In this document: in pieces, positions 5,961-13,715 of the stretch
How the letters are laid out: each line of letters opens with the position of its first letter
How positions within the stretch are numbered: position 1 is the stretch's first letter
Source: an uncultured Clostridia bacterium
GTDB taxonomy: Bacteria > Bacillota > Clostridia > UMGS1883
Assembly: GCA_947629615.1 (NCBI GenBank)
Contig: CANRER010000005.1
Span: forward strand, 1 to 22,114
Reading direction: 5' to 3'
DNA length: 22,114 bases
Program-made: the position numbers and the translations under genes
Notes under the pieces: generated by a model
Told to the model about the DNA's origin: nothing
Seen by the model: the letters and a program-made list of their open reading frames with translations, nothing else
The model's database searches: none

Positions 5961-6536
5961 TTGGGTATCGCTGAAATTTTCCTCACGGCGCTCTCCCTCG
6001 CGATGGACGCCTTCGCCGTGTCGGTGACGAATGGGGTTGCCGTGGCGGATTTCAAGAAGCGTTATGCCGTGAAAATGGGGCTGTACTTCGGGGTGTTCCA
6101 GTTCGTCATGCCGCTTGTGGGCTACGCGCTGGGCAGCGGCCTGCGCAGCTACATCGAGGCCTTCGACCACTGGATAGCCTTCGGGCTGTTGGCGCTTATC
6201 GGCGGCAGCATGATACGCGAGGCGCTTGTCGGCGGCGAGGAATACGGCGGCAAAAAGACCGCCGCCGAGGCCCTGAACGCCCGCGTGCTGGCCGTGCAGG
6301 CCGTGGCGACAAGCATTGACGCGCTGGCCGTCGGCATAAGCTTTTCCCTGCTGCCCGGCGTGAATATGTGGCTTTCCTGCTCGATAATCGGGCTTGTGGC
6401 CTTCGCTCTCAGCTTCGCGGGCGGCATAATGGGGCGCGGCATAGGCGGCTTTTTGAAGGATAAGGCCGAGCTTGCCGGCGGCGCGGTGCTGATAGGCATT
6501 GGACTGAAAATACTGATAGAACACCTGTTTTTTTAA
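5961..6536 (+). CDS. mntP: MntP-type manganese efflux pump
   Basis: The 191-residue membrane protein has about six hydrophobic segments and the usual MntP length. It carries the two internal-repeat motifs of the family, each with a membrane Asp: LSLAMDAFAVSV near residue 16 and TSIDALAVGIS near 115. The family exports Mn(II). The start is a TTG at 5961, preceded by AGGGTGAT (5950-5957). Many mntP genes have a yybP-ykoY manganese riboswitch; none fits in the nine bases after tyrS, so control by manganese is not evident here. Confidence 0.92.
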   Translation: MGIAEIFLTALSLAMDAFAVSVTNGVAVADFKKRYAVKMGLYFGVFQFVMPLVGYALGSGLRSYIEAFDHWIAFGLLALIGGSMIREALVGGEEYGGKKTAAEALNARVLAVQAVATSIDALAVGISFSLLPGVNMWLSCSIIGLVAFALSFAGGIMGRGIGGFLKDKAELAGGAVLIGIGLKILIEHLFF

Positions 6537-6543
6537 TTGAATA

Positions 6544-6567
6544 GGACAGTTCGTGACCATCCTGTCC
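6544..6567. other. Inverted repeat downstream of mntP
   Basis: GGACAG (6544-6549) and CTGTCC (6562-6567) flank a 12-base loop, eight bases after the mntP stop. There is no T run, so it is not a typical terminator. It may protect the mRNA 3' end or be an interspersed palindrome. Confidence 0.4.
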
Positions 6568-6618
6568 CTAAACAAAACTACGGATTTATTTCGGGCGTGC
6601 TTCGCGCGCGCGGAAGTG

Positions 6619-6639
6619 GGGGCCGTAGGCCCCTTTTTT
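6619..6639 (+). terminator. Rho-independent terminator after mntP
   Basis: GGGGCC-GTA-GGCCCC (6619-6633) followed by six T (6634-6639). It closes the tyrS-mntP unit about 80 bases after the mntP stop. Confidence 0.88.
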
Positions 6640-6691
6640 GCGCGGCGGGCGGCTTGGCGCGGGCTGACTAAAATACATGGGAGGATTACAT

Positions 6692-7177
6692 ATGAAAAAG
6701 AAAATGACGACAAGGGCGTTGGCGCAGGGAGCCATGATAGCGGCGATTTACGTCGCGCTTACAAAGCTGTTCGAGCCGATTTCCTTCGGCAGAACGAACG
6801 CCGTCCAGTGCCGCGTCGGCGAGCTGCTCACGATTTTGCCCGCCTTCACCCCTGCGGCGATACCCGGCCTGTTCGTGGGCTGCTTCGTGGGCAATCTCCT
6901 AAGCGCGGCCGCCGCGGTGGACGTGATTCTCGGCTCGCTCACCACTCTGCTTGCCGCCGTCGGCACGTACCTGCTCCGCAAAAACCGCTTCTTGGCCGTG
7001 CTTCCGCCAATCGTGCTGAACGGCCTCATCGTCGGCGGCTACCTGCCCGCGGTCTACGGTATGCCCGTGCCCGTGTGGCTGTCGATGCTGCTCACCGCTG
7101 CGGGGCAGGTGATTTCCTGCGGCGTGGGCGGCTTTCTTCTCGGCTGCCTGCTCGATAGAACAAAGCTGTTCGAATAG
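6692..7177 (+). CDS. queT: QueT-family transporter (queuosine precursor uptake)
   Basis: The 161-residue hydrophobic protein has the family landmarks VQCRVGELLTILPAFTPAAIPGLFVGC and a following GSLTTLLAAVGTYLLRK segment, with five to six membrane spans. QueT proteins are ECF-type substrate-binding subunits thought to import preQ1 or a related precursor, working with shared energizing subunits encoded elsewhere. ATG 6692 has GGGAGGA (6679-6685) six bases upstream; an earlier in-frame ATG at 6677 overlaps that site and is less likely. No preQ1-I aptamer was seen in the leader. Confidence 0.88.
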   Translation: MKKKMTTRALAQGAMIAAIYVALTKLFEPISFGRTNAVQCRVGELLTILPAFTPAAIPGLFVGCFVGNLLSAAAAVDVILGSLTTLLAAVGTYLLRKNRFLAVLPPIVLNGLIVGGYLPAVYGMPVPVWLSMLLTAAGQVISCGVGGFLLGCLLDRTKLFE

Positions 7178-7261
7178 AACGGAGTCGGGGAGAGGCCTTA
7201 ATTTTTCCGCCGAGGTTTCCCGTTATATTTGATATAGCGGTTAATAAAAACATTTCCCCCC

Positions 7262-7290
7262 TTGACAAGCGGTGGCTAAAATGATAAAAT
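7262..7290 (+). promoter_or_regulatory. proS promoter
   Basis: TTGACA (7262-7267), a 17-base spacer and TAAAAT (7285-7290). The leader to the proS ATG is about 25 nt, too short for a T-box. Confidence 0.85.
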
Positions 7291-7321
7291 AAGTAAAACA
7301 CTATTTCAAGGAGTGACACGA

Positions 7322-8761
7322 ATGGCGGAAGATAAAAGATTTGTCGAGGAAATAACGCCGATGGACGAGGATTTCACGAGGTGGTACACCGACATCGTGA
7401 CGAAGGCCGAGCTCATCGAGTACTCGTCGGTGCGCGGCTGCTGCGTTATCCGCCCTTACGCCTACGCTATATGGGAGAATATCCAAAAAAATCTGGACGC
7501 CATGTTCAAGGCGACCGGCCACCAAAACGTATATATGCCCATGTTCATACCCGAAAGCCTGCTCCAGCGCGAAAAGGACCACGTTGAGGGCTTCGCTCCC
7601 GAGGTGGCGTGGGTCACGGTGGGCGGCAACGAAAAGCTGGCCGAGCGGCTCTGCGTGCGCCCCACCAGCGAAACGCTCTTTTGCGAGCATTACAAAAATA
7701 TAATCCACTCCCACCGCGACCTGCCGAAGCTCTATAACCAGTGGTGCAGCGTCGTCCGCTGGGAAAAGACCACCCGCCCGTTCCTGCGCACGATGGAATT
7801 TTTGTGGCAGGAGGGCCATACCGCCCACGCCACCGCCGAGGAGGCTCAGGCCGAAACCGAGCGTATGCTCAACGTTTACGCCGATTTCTGCGAGCAGTAC
7901 CTCGCCATTCCCGTGGTGAAGGGCCGCAAGACCGATAAGGAAAAATTCGCCGGAGCGGAGGCTACCTATACCATCGAAAGCCTCATGCACGACGGCAAGG
8001 CCCTCCAAAGCGGCACCAGCCATAACTTCGGCGACGGCTTCGCCCGCGCCTTCGGCATACAGTATACCGATAAAAACAATCAGCTCCAATACGTTCACCA
8101 AACGTCGTGGGGCCTTTCAACCCGCATAATGGGCGCGATTATCATGGTTCACGGCGACGACAGCGGCCTTGTGCTGCCGCCGCGCATCGCTCCCGTTCAG
8201 CTTGTGATTATCCCCATCGCCATGCATAAGGAGGGCGTTCTCGACAAGGCGGAGGAGCTTAAGGCCCGCTTGGGCGCGTCCTTCCGCGTGGAGCTTGACA
8301 GCAGCGACAAGAACCCCGGCTGGAAGTTCAGCGAGTACGAGATGAAGGGCGTTCCGCTGCGCCTCGAAATCGGCCCCAAGGACATCGAGAAAAACAGCTG
8401 CGTGCTTGTGCGCCGCGATACCCGCGAAAAGATTTTCGTTTCGCTGGACGAGCTTGAGGCCAAGGCCGCCGAAATACTTGACGACATTCAGGCCTCGCTC
8501 TACCAAAAGGCCCTTAAGCACCGCGAGGACACCACCTCCTCCGCCGTGACGTACGAGGAATTCAAGGACGCGGTGGAAAACCGCCCCGGCTTTGTTAAGG
8601 CCATGTGGTGCGGCGACGAGGAGTGCGAGAACAAAATCAAGGAGGACACCGGCGCGACCTCGCGCTGTATGCCCTTCGAGCAGGAGGTTCTCGGCGACAA
8701 TAAGTGCGTCTGCTGCGGCAGGGAGGCCAAGGCCCTCGTTTACTGGGGCAGGGCCTATTGA
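7322..8761 (+). CDS. proS: Prolyl-tRNA synthetase (ProS type 3, archaeal/eukaryote-like)
   Basis: The 479-residue class II synthetase has the motif 2 region RPTSETLF (113-120), a WGLSTRIMGAIIMVHGDD motif 3 region, an anticodon-binding domain, and a C-terminal Cys-rich domain with Cys430, Cys435, Cys449 and Cys462/464/465. The chain ends in Tyr, as typical of this type. The bacterial-type INS editing domain between motifs 2 and 3 is missing, which fits the short form. It charges tRNA-Pro. ATG 7322 has AAGGAGTG (7308-7315); a GTG within that site is not a credible start. The stop overlaps the trmK start in TGATG. Confidence 0.95.
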   Translation: MAEDKRFVEEITPMDEDFTRWYTDIVTKAELIEYSSVRGCCVIRPYAYAIWENIQKNLDAMFKATGHQNVYMPMFIPESLLQREKDHVEGFAPEVAWVTVGGNEKLAERLCVRPTSETLFCEHYKNIIHSHRDLPKLYNQWCSVVRWEKTTRPFLRTMEFLWQEGHTAHATAEEAQAETERMLNVYADFCEQYLAIPVVKGRKTDKEKFAGAEATYTIESLMHDGKALQSGTSHNFGDGFARAFGIQYTDKNNQLQYVHQTSWGLSTRIMGAIIMVHGDDSGLVLPPRIAPVQLVIIPIAMHKEGVLDKAEELKARLGASFRVELDSSDKNPGWKFSEYEMKGVPLRLEIGPKDIEKNSCVLVRRDTREKIFVSLDELEAKAAEILDDIQASLYQKALKHREDTTSSAVTYEEFKDAVENRPGFVKAMWCGDEECENKIKEDTGATSRCMPFEQEVLGDNKCVCCGREAKALVYWGRAY

Positions 8762-9450
8762 TGGGGGCGGATATCCCGCTTTCGCCAAGGCTTAAAACGG
8801 TTTTGTCGCTGACGCCCCGCGCGGACTGCTGCTGCGACATCGGAACGGACCACGGCTATCTCGCCGCCACCCTCGCCAAACGGGGCGGCCGCGTTATCGC
8901 GGCGGATGTGAACGCCGCGCCGCTGGCCTCTGCCGAGCGGAATTTGCGCCGCTTCGGGGCAACCAACGCCGAAACCCGCCTCTCGGACGGGTTTTCCGCC
9001 ATAGCCGAGGGCGAGGCCGACTGCGCCGTGCTTGCCGGTATGGGCGGCGATTTGATAAGGCGCGTGATTTCGGCGGGGATAAAGGGTACGAAATGGCTCG
9101 TGCTTCAGCCGCAGTCGCTTGTTTACGAGCTGCGCGGCTTCCTTTGCGAAAGCGGCTTCGCCATCGTTGACGAGGCGCTCTGCCGCGAGGGGGGCCGGTT
9201 TTACGCCGCCATGCTCGTCGCGCGCGGCGATATGCGCCTCACCGAAGCGCAGCTCCGCCTCGGGCCGGCGCTCATGGCTAAAAGGCCGCCGCTTTTCGCG
9301 CCCTATGTTGAGGACGAAATGCGCAAGCTGCGCCTCGCCCTCGAAAAAATCCGGCAAAACGGAGCCGATACCGAAAACGCCGCCGAATATCGGCGGCTGC
9401 TCGCTCTTTACGGAGGTGTTTTACATGGTGAAGCTGAGCGAAATAATTGA
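8761..9450 (+). CDS. trmK: tRNA (adenine(22)-N1)-methyltransferase
   Basis: The 229-residue Rossmann methyltransferase has SAM motif I CDIGTDHGYLAATLA (from Asp26), an acidic residue after the second strand (AADVN), and the family signature LAGMGGDLI (Gly93-Met94-Gly95-Gly96). TrmK methylates A22 of tRNAs in Firmicutes. The ATG shares one base with the proS stop, indicating translational coupling, and a Nif3-family gene follows with overlap, the same trmK-yqfO order as in Bacillus subtilis. Confidence 0.93.
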   Translation: MGADIPLSPRLKTVLSLTPRADCCCDIGTDHGYLAATLAKRGGRVIAADVNAAPLASAERNLRRFGATNAETRLSDGFSAIAEGEADCAVLAGMGGDLIRRVISAGIKGTKWLVLQPQSLVYELRGFLCESGFAIVDEALCREGGRFYAAMLVARGDMRLTEAQLRLGPALMAKRPPLFAPYVEDEMRKLRLALEKIRQNGADTENAAEYRRLLALYGGVLHGEAERNN

Positions 9451-10198
9451 GTTTATGGAAAGGCGCTTCCCCTTGTCCTACGCTATGGATTTCGATAACG
9501 TGGGCCTTTTGGCGGGCCGCGCCGAGGGCGAGGCCGCGAAGGCTTTGCTGTGCCTCAACTGTGATAAATTCGTGGTGGACGAGGCCGTGCGCGAGGGCGC
9601 GAGCCTCATCATCAGCCACCACCCCGTGATTTTCGGCGGGATAAAATCCGTCACCGATAAGGACGCGAACGGTGAAATGCTCGTTAAAGCGATTGAGAAC
9701 GGAATATCAATATACTGCGCCCACACCAACCTCGACAACTGCCCCGGCGGGCTCACGGAGTACCTTTGCTCGCGGCTGGCCCTCACTCCGCTCGAACCCA
9801 TCGAGGACGGCGCGGGTCGTATCTGCGCGCCGAGGGAGGGGCTTCGGCTGCTCGAGCTTTGCGCGAGGATAAAGAGCGAGCTGGGCGTCGCGTCGGTCTG
9901 CACCACGGCGCGTATGAACCGCCCGGTCAAGAGGGTGGCCGTGGTAAACGGCAGCGGCGGCGATATGTGGCGGGCGGCCCGCGAAAAGGGGGCCGACGTT
10001 TTCGTCACCGGCGACGTGAAGCACCACGCGGCGCGGGATATGTACCTTGACGACGGGCTGGAATTCATCTCGGTCAGCCACTACGACAGCGAAAAAATCG
10101 TCACCGAGCTTTTGTTCGACGCCCTGAAGGAGGCTTTCGGCCAAAGGCTCGAGGCCGTCATCTCGAAGGCCGACTGCGACGCGCTTATAGAGGTGTGA
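9425..10198 (+). CDS. Nif3-like dinuclear metal-centre protein (YqfO/DUF34)
   Basis: The 257-residue protein has DFDNVGLLAG near the N-terminus, the metal-ligand motif SHHP (His65, His66), AHTNLDNCPGG, and a C-terminal SVSHYDSEK replacing the usual GH-x-x-SE. It belongs to the family once called GTP cyclohydrolase 1 type 2; its true role is unsettled. At 257 residues it lacks the inserted PII-like domain that makes B. subtilis YqfO about 370 long. ATG 9425 has GGAGGTG (9412-9418) and lies inside the end of trmK, a 26-base overlap. Confidence 0.92.
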   Translation: MVKLSEIIEFMERRFPLSYAMDFDNVGLLAGRAEGEAAKALLCLNCDKFVVDEAVREGASLIISHHPVIFGGIKSVTDKDANGEMLVKAIENGISIYCAHTNLDNCPGGLTEYLCSRLALTPLEPIEDGAGRICAPREGLRLLELCARIKSELGVASVCTTARMNRPVKRVAVVNGSGGDMWRAAREKGADVFVTGDVKHHAARDMYLDDGLEFISVSHYDSEKIVTELLFDALKEAFGQRLEAVISKADCDALIEV

Positions 10199-10250
10199 CA
10201 AGGTATTTTCCGCCCCGCCCCCGCATAGTAATTGTGGGGGAGGGAATGTT

Positions 10251-10496
10251 ATGGGCGAGCTTGCGGCGCTCCTCGCGAGCGTGGTGATATTTGCCGTGCT
10301 TGCGCGGTTTTCAAAGGAATCGGCGCTTGTGCTTTGCTGCTTCATAAAAGGGGCGGCGCTGATACTTATATCCAACTGGGTGTTGGGCCTTCTCGCGCTC
10401 GAGGGCGTGAGCCTGAACCTGTTCACGGCTCCGCTGGCGGGGCTTTTGGGCGTGCCGGCGGTGGCGCTTTTGTGGATAGTTTCCGTATTTTTTTGA
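10251..10496 (+). CDS. BofA-like small membrane protein
   Basis: The 81-residue protein consists of two to three hydrophobic segments. The C-terminal part, LNLFTAPLAGLLGVPAVALLW, resembles the pro-sigma-K processing inhibitor BofA, whose members are about 85 residues and end in a similar Gly-rich membrane segment. In Bacillus BofA holds the SpoIVFB protease inactive in the outer forespore membrane. Neighbouring genes are not sporulation genes, so the assignment rests on sequence pattern only. The ribosome binding site GGGGGAGGG (10236-10244) can pair with an upstream C run (about 10216-10222), which may limit initiation. Confidence 0.6.
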   Translation: MGELAALLASVVIFAVLARFSKESALVLCCFIKGAALILISNWVLGLLALEGVSLNLFTAPLAGLLGVPAVALLWIVSVFF

Positions 10497-10504
10497 AATA
10501 GCTA

Positions 10505-10533
10505 TTGAAATCCGCGAAAAAATATAGTAAAAT
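10505..10533 (+). promoter_or_regulatory. Transaldolase gene promoter
   Basis: TTGAAA (10505-10510), a 17-base spacer and TAAAAT (10528-10533), just after the BofA-like gene and 31 bases before the transaldolase ATG. Confidence 0.8.
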
Positions 10534-10564
10534 AGAAGAAAACAAGGAAAGGAAATGATAACCA

Positions 10565-11212
10565 ATGAAACTTTTTATTGATACCGCCATTGTGGAGGAC
10601 ATCAAAAAGGCAAACGATTTGGGCGTAATCAGCGGCGTGACGACAAATCCCTCGCTCATCGCCAAAAGCGGGCGCGATTTTAAGGAGGTTATTCAGGAGA
10701 TAGCCTCTATCGTGGACGGCCCCATCAGCGCGGAGGTCAGCCCCAACGCCGCCACGGCCGAGGAGATGGTGGCCGAGGCCTTGGAGCTTGTGAAGATTCA
10801 CAAAAATATCGTCATCAAAATCCCCATGACGCTCGAGGGCCTCAAGGCCTGCAAGCAGCTCACCGCTAAGGGCATAAAGACCAACGTAACGCTGATTTTC
10901 AGCTCTACGCAGGCTCTGCTCGCGGCCCGAGCCGGGGCGACCTATGTTTCGCCCTTCCTCGGCAGGCTTGACGACATCGCCATGAACGGCATGAACCTCA
11001 TTGAGGAAATCGTCGAGATATTCAATGTTCACGGCATCAAGACCGAGATAATCGCCGCCTCCGTGCGCCACCCCATTCACGTTGTGGAGGCCGCCCGCCT
11101 CGGCGCGCATATCGCCACGATACCCTATAAGGTTATCGAGCAGATGGCTAAGCACCCTCTCACCGATAAGGGACTGGAGCTTTTCGCGAAGGATTGGGCC
11201 GGAGTTAAATAA
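10565..11212 (+). CDS. tal: Small transaldolase (TalC/MipB family)
   Basis: The 215-residue single-domain TIM barrel has the opening MKLFIDTA, GVTTNPSLIAK, the Schiff-base Lys85 in VIKIPMT, TNVTLIFS, and GATYVSPFLGRLDD. The last motif has Phe where fructose-6-phosphate aldolases have Tyr, which favours transaldolase over FSA activity; it closely follows B. subtilis YwjH in pattern. It moves dihydroxyacetone units between sugar phosphates in the non-oxidative pentose phosphate pathway. AAGGAAAGGAAA (10544-10555) serves as the ribosome binding region. A strong terminator follows. Confidence 0.93.
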   Translation: MKLFIDTAIVEDIKKANDLGVISGVTTNPSLIAKSGRDFKEVIQEIASIVDGPISAEVSPNAATAEEMVAEALELVKIHKNIVIKIPMTLEGLKACKQLTAKGIKTNVTLIFSSTQALLAARAGATYVSPFLGRLDDIAMNGMNLIEEIVEIFNVHGIKTEIIAASVRHPIHVVEAARLGAHIATIPYKVIEQMAKHPLTDKGLELFAKDWAGVK

Positions 11213-11225
11213 GCCCTTAATTGAT

Positions 11226-11254
11226 AAACCCGCTCGAAAGAGCGGGTTTGCTTT
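11226..11254 (+). terminator. Rho-independent terminator after the transaldolase gene
   Basis: AAACCCGCTC-GAAA-GAGCGGGTTT (11226-11249), a 10-bp stem with a GNRA-type loop, followed by GCTTTT. Confidence 0.9.
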
Positions 11255-11326
11255 TGCGCGGGGCGGTATTGTCATTATGCAGAGATGATAGCCGAGCGTA
11301 CTCTCTACGCCGCGAGCTCACGCAAC

Positions 11327-11355
11327 AAAAAGGCTTCCCATTTGGGAAGCCTTTT
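11327..11355 (-). terminator. Terminator of the GH105-type gene
   Basis: AAAAGGCTTCCC (11328-11339) and GGGAAGCCTTTT (11344-11355) around ATTT form a 12-bp stem. On the minus strand it ends in five T, 65 bases past the hydrolase stop. The plus-strand side is also T-rich, so it may work both ways between these convergent units. Confidence 0.88.
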
Positions 11356-11419
11356 ATCACAACACATCACGCGCACATCGTGCAAAGAGAGCAGACAAAG
11401 CTCCGTCCACGGGCGGCGT

Positions 11420-13645
11420 TTATTTAAGGTTGGTTTCGGTCGTCACGCCGTCGCCATAGCCGACTATCTCGAGGATATTAAACCACTCGTTGGTGCTGTT
11501 GCCGCCGCTGGTAAGGCGAACGTAGCGGGCCTCGGCGCCGACGTCGAGCACGCTCACCTGAACGCCCTGCTCGCTCGCGCCGTCATAAACCTCGGTAAAG
11601 TTCACGCCGTCGGAGGAAATTTCCACCTTAAACTTGGTGCTTCTGTCCTCGTAATGCCAGAAGTATATGCCCAGCTTGGCGAACTTCTTTACCTCGCCGA
11701 AATCGAAGGTCACGTCGCTGCCGATTTTATTGTTGGCGTAGCGGGTGTCGGGGTCCTTATCATAGGCCATCGAAAGCGCGTTGAAGCTTTCGGGCTCAAC
11801 GTCGGACTGTGCCGAAACGGGGCTGAAGGCCGCCGGGTCGCGCAGGGCGGGAATGTTGGGAAGGAAGTCCTTTTCGACGGACGTCCAAACGGGTATCTCG
11901 CCGGTGGTAAGAATACCGTCGAGCATATTCAGCATACCCTCCTCGCAGGGGTAGAACAAATTCTCCTTTTGTCCGATGGAAACGATTTGCTTATCGTCGT
12001 TCCAATAAACCACCTTGCCCAGAGCCTCGCTGGCCGCACGGAGCGGCACAAGGGTGCGCCCGTTCACAACGGCGGGGGCGGTTTCCATTGTTTTGGCCTC
12101 GCCGTTCACGGTGTAATCGACGCTACCGACCGTCATAACGACCGATCTGCCGTTTCGGCTGAGGGTGACGGCGCCGGTTTCCTGCTCCCAGCCGACCTCT
12201 GCGCCGAGAGCCTCGGCCACGGCGCGAACGGGAACGAGCGTGCGCCCGTTTTCGACAACGGGAGCTGCCTCGAGCGCGCTCACCTTATTGTTGGCGAAGG
12301 AATAGGGCGAGCCGATTTTAAGGCTGACCGTAGCGACGGTGCGCTTTTGCAGATAGGGGTAGAAATCGCCCGTCATGCCGCCGCTGTAGCGGGCCATTTC
12401 GCAGCCCGCGAGGAGCGTCGCGCCAACGGCGAAATCCTGCGTGTTATCCTTGACGGCGGCCCTGCCGGCCTCGCCGCCCACCCACTGGACGTAGCCGACG
12501 CGGCCGCTGTCCTGAATGGCGACCTCGGTCAGGTACTTCCAGCCGCGCAGAGCGCAATCTATATACTCGTCCTCGGGCAGTATGCCGCTGTTGATTCCCC
12601 AAAGGAAGCCGTAAGTAAAGAAGGCGGTGCCGCTGGTCTCATAGCCCTGCGGATTATCGTCGGAGCAGGAATAGCTGTGCGCAAGCATGGACTGCGTCCA
12701 GAAGCCGCGGCCCTCGTCGTCCACCTTCTGGCAGTCGCGTATCGCGGCGGCAAAATCCTTGTATATTTTAAGGAAAAGCGGGCGGTGCTCCCAGTTATCG
12801 GGGGTATCCTGAAGTATTTTGGCAAGGGAGGCGAAAACCCAGCCGTTGCCGCGCGCCCAGAAGTTTTTGGTATTGGCAAGCTCGCCGGGGAGCGGATTGC
12901 GCGGGAAAACATAGCCCGCGTCGCGGAAGAACAGATGCTTGAAGTCGGAGGGGTCGGCGGGCTTTGCGCCGTCGGAAAGCTTCGCCGAGGAGGTGTAGGC
13001 CTCGCCCTCGGTGGGAATACCCTCCTCGCCGTCGTACATCAGCTCGGCGGCGTAGTTGAAGAATTTGTAAAGGCTGTCGAGATACTGCTTGTCGCCGGTG
13101 ACGAGGTAAAGCTTCGCCAAAACGGGCATGGCCATGTAAAGGCCGTCGGCCCACCACCAGAAATCATCGTTGCCGCGGGTTATCTCGTAGCCCATAACAT
13201 CGAGGGCGCGGGCGATTTTGTGCTCGTCCTTATACACGTCGAAGTTATATAGGTCGATGTAGGTTTGGAAGCAGGTCTGCCAGTCGCCGAAAAGTGCGCC
13301 GGTGGAGTTCTCGTCGCCGGTGTAGCTCCACGCCCACTTGCTCTTATCGCCGGTGTTGCGGTTGCCCATCCACATATTGGCGTCGGCCCAGTCCTCGGAA
13401 TACTTGCGGTAGGCCTCGATGCCGGTGAGCATATAGGCCTCCATGTTGCCGGTGTTGTAGGCGCCGCGCTCCCAAAAGGCGGAGCCCAAGTTTTTGCGGT
13501 TCGAGGTGATCCAGTAATCGTTCACCTTTTCAATGTAGCCAACGACCTCGTCGCGCGGCATAACGGGCAGCGTGGGCGCCGCCAAAGCCGGAAGCGAGGC
13601 CAGGGCCATCACGGCCGCAAGGGCCGCCGCAATAAGCTTTTTCAT
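11420..13645 (-). CDS. Secreted GH105-type unsaturated rhamnogalacturonyl hydrolase with Cu-amine-oxidase-N and F5/8C domains
   Basis: The protein has 741 residues. A signal peptide (1-23, Lys-Lys then a hydrophobic core ending ALAAP) is followed by an alpha/alpha barrel (about 30-425) of the GH88/GH105 kind, with WWWADGLYMAMP placing the likely catalytic Asp at 167. Residues about 432-560 are a copper-amine-oxidase N-terminal-like module, seen as two ENGRTLVPVRAVAEALG-type repeats, common in Firmicute surface proteins. Residues about 610-735 are an F5/8 type C (discoidin/CBM32-like) fold. GH105 enzymes remove the unsaturated uronic acid left by pectate or rhamnogalacturonan lyases. Export to the surface, with the tail binding wall or glycan, is inferred. 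AGGAGG lies eight bases upstream of the start. Confidence 0.9.
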   Translation of the reverse strand: MKKLIAAALAAVMALASLPALAAPTLPVMPRDEVVGYIEKVNDYWITSNRKNLGSAFWERGAYNTGNMEAYMLTGIEAYRKYSEDWADANMWMGNRNTGDKSKWAWSYTGDENSTGALFGDWQTCFQTYIDLYNFDVYKDEHKIARALDVMGYEITRGNDDFWWWADGLYMAMPVLAKLYLVTGDKQYLDSLYKFFNYAAELMYDGEEGIPTEGEAYTSSAKLSDGAKPADPSDFKHLFFRDAGYVFPRNPLPGELANTKNFWARGNGWVFASLAKILQDTPDNWEHRPLFLKIYKDFAAAIRDCQKVDDEGRGFWTQSMLAHSYSCSDDNPQGYETSGTAFFTYGFLWGINSGILPEDEYIDCALRGWKYLTEVAIQDSGRVGYVQWVGGEAGRAAVKDNTQDFAVGATLLAGCEMARYSGGMTGDFYPYLQKRTVATVSLKIGSPYSFANNKVSALEAAPVVENGRTLVPVRAVAEALGAEVGWEQETGAVTLSRNGRSVVMTVGSVDYTVNGEAKTMETAPAVVNGRTLVPLRAASEALGKVVYWNDDKQIVSIGQKENLFYPCEEGMLNMLDGILTTGEIPVWTSVEKDFLPNIPALRDPAAFSPVSAQSDVEPESFNALSMAYDKDPDTRYANNKIGSDVTFDFGEVKKFAKLGIYFWHYEDRSTKFKVEISSDGVNFTEVYDGASEQGVQVSVLDVGAEARYVRLTSGGNSTNEWFNILEIVGYGDGVTTETNLK

Positions 13646-13679
13646 GATTTTTTCCTCCTTTTTTATATTTTATATCTTT

Positions 13680-13708
13680 ATTTTAACACAAATGAAGCGA
13701 TATTTCAA
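13680..13708 (-). promoter_or_regulatory. Promoter of the GH105-type gene
   Basis: On the minus strand TTGAAA (13708-13703), a 17-base spacer and TAAAAT (13685-13680). It fits exactly into the 70-base gap after the GH2 gene, so the GH105 gene can be expressed alone as well as by read-through. Confidence 0.75.
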
Positions 13709-13715
13709 GCGTTTT

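Noticed and set aside
6640..6691. preQ1 riboswitch before the QueT-family gene
   Set aside because: The ACTAAAA stretch near 6666 is suggestive, but the conserved stem-loop and C-rich loop of preQ1-I are missing.
11285..13252. Long plus-strand open frame (655 codons) opposite the GH105-type gene
   Set aside because: It runs antisense through a clear multidomain enzyme and through its terminator; it is a codon-bias shadow.
13692..13709. CcpA (cre) box at the GH105 promoter
   Set aside because: TGAA...TTCA is palindromic, but the central CG is off-centre and spacing does not fit the cre consensus.
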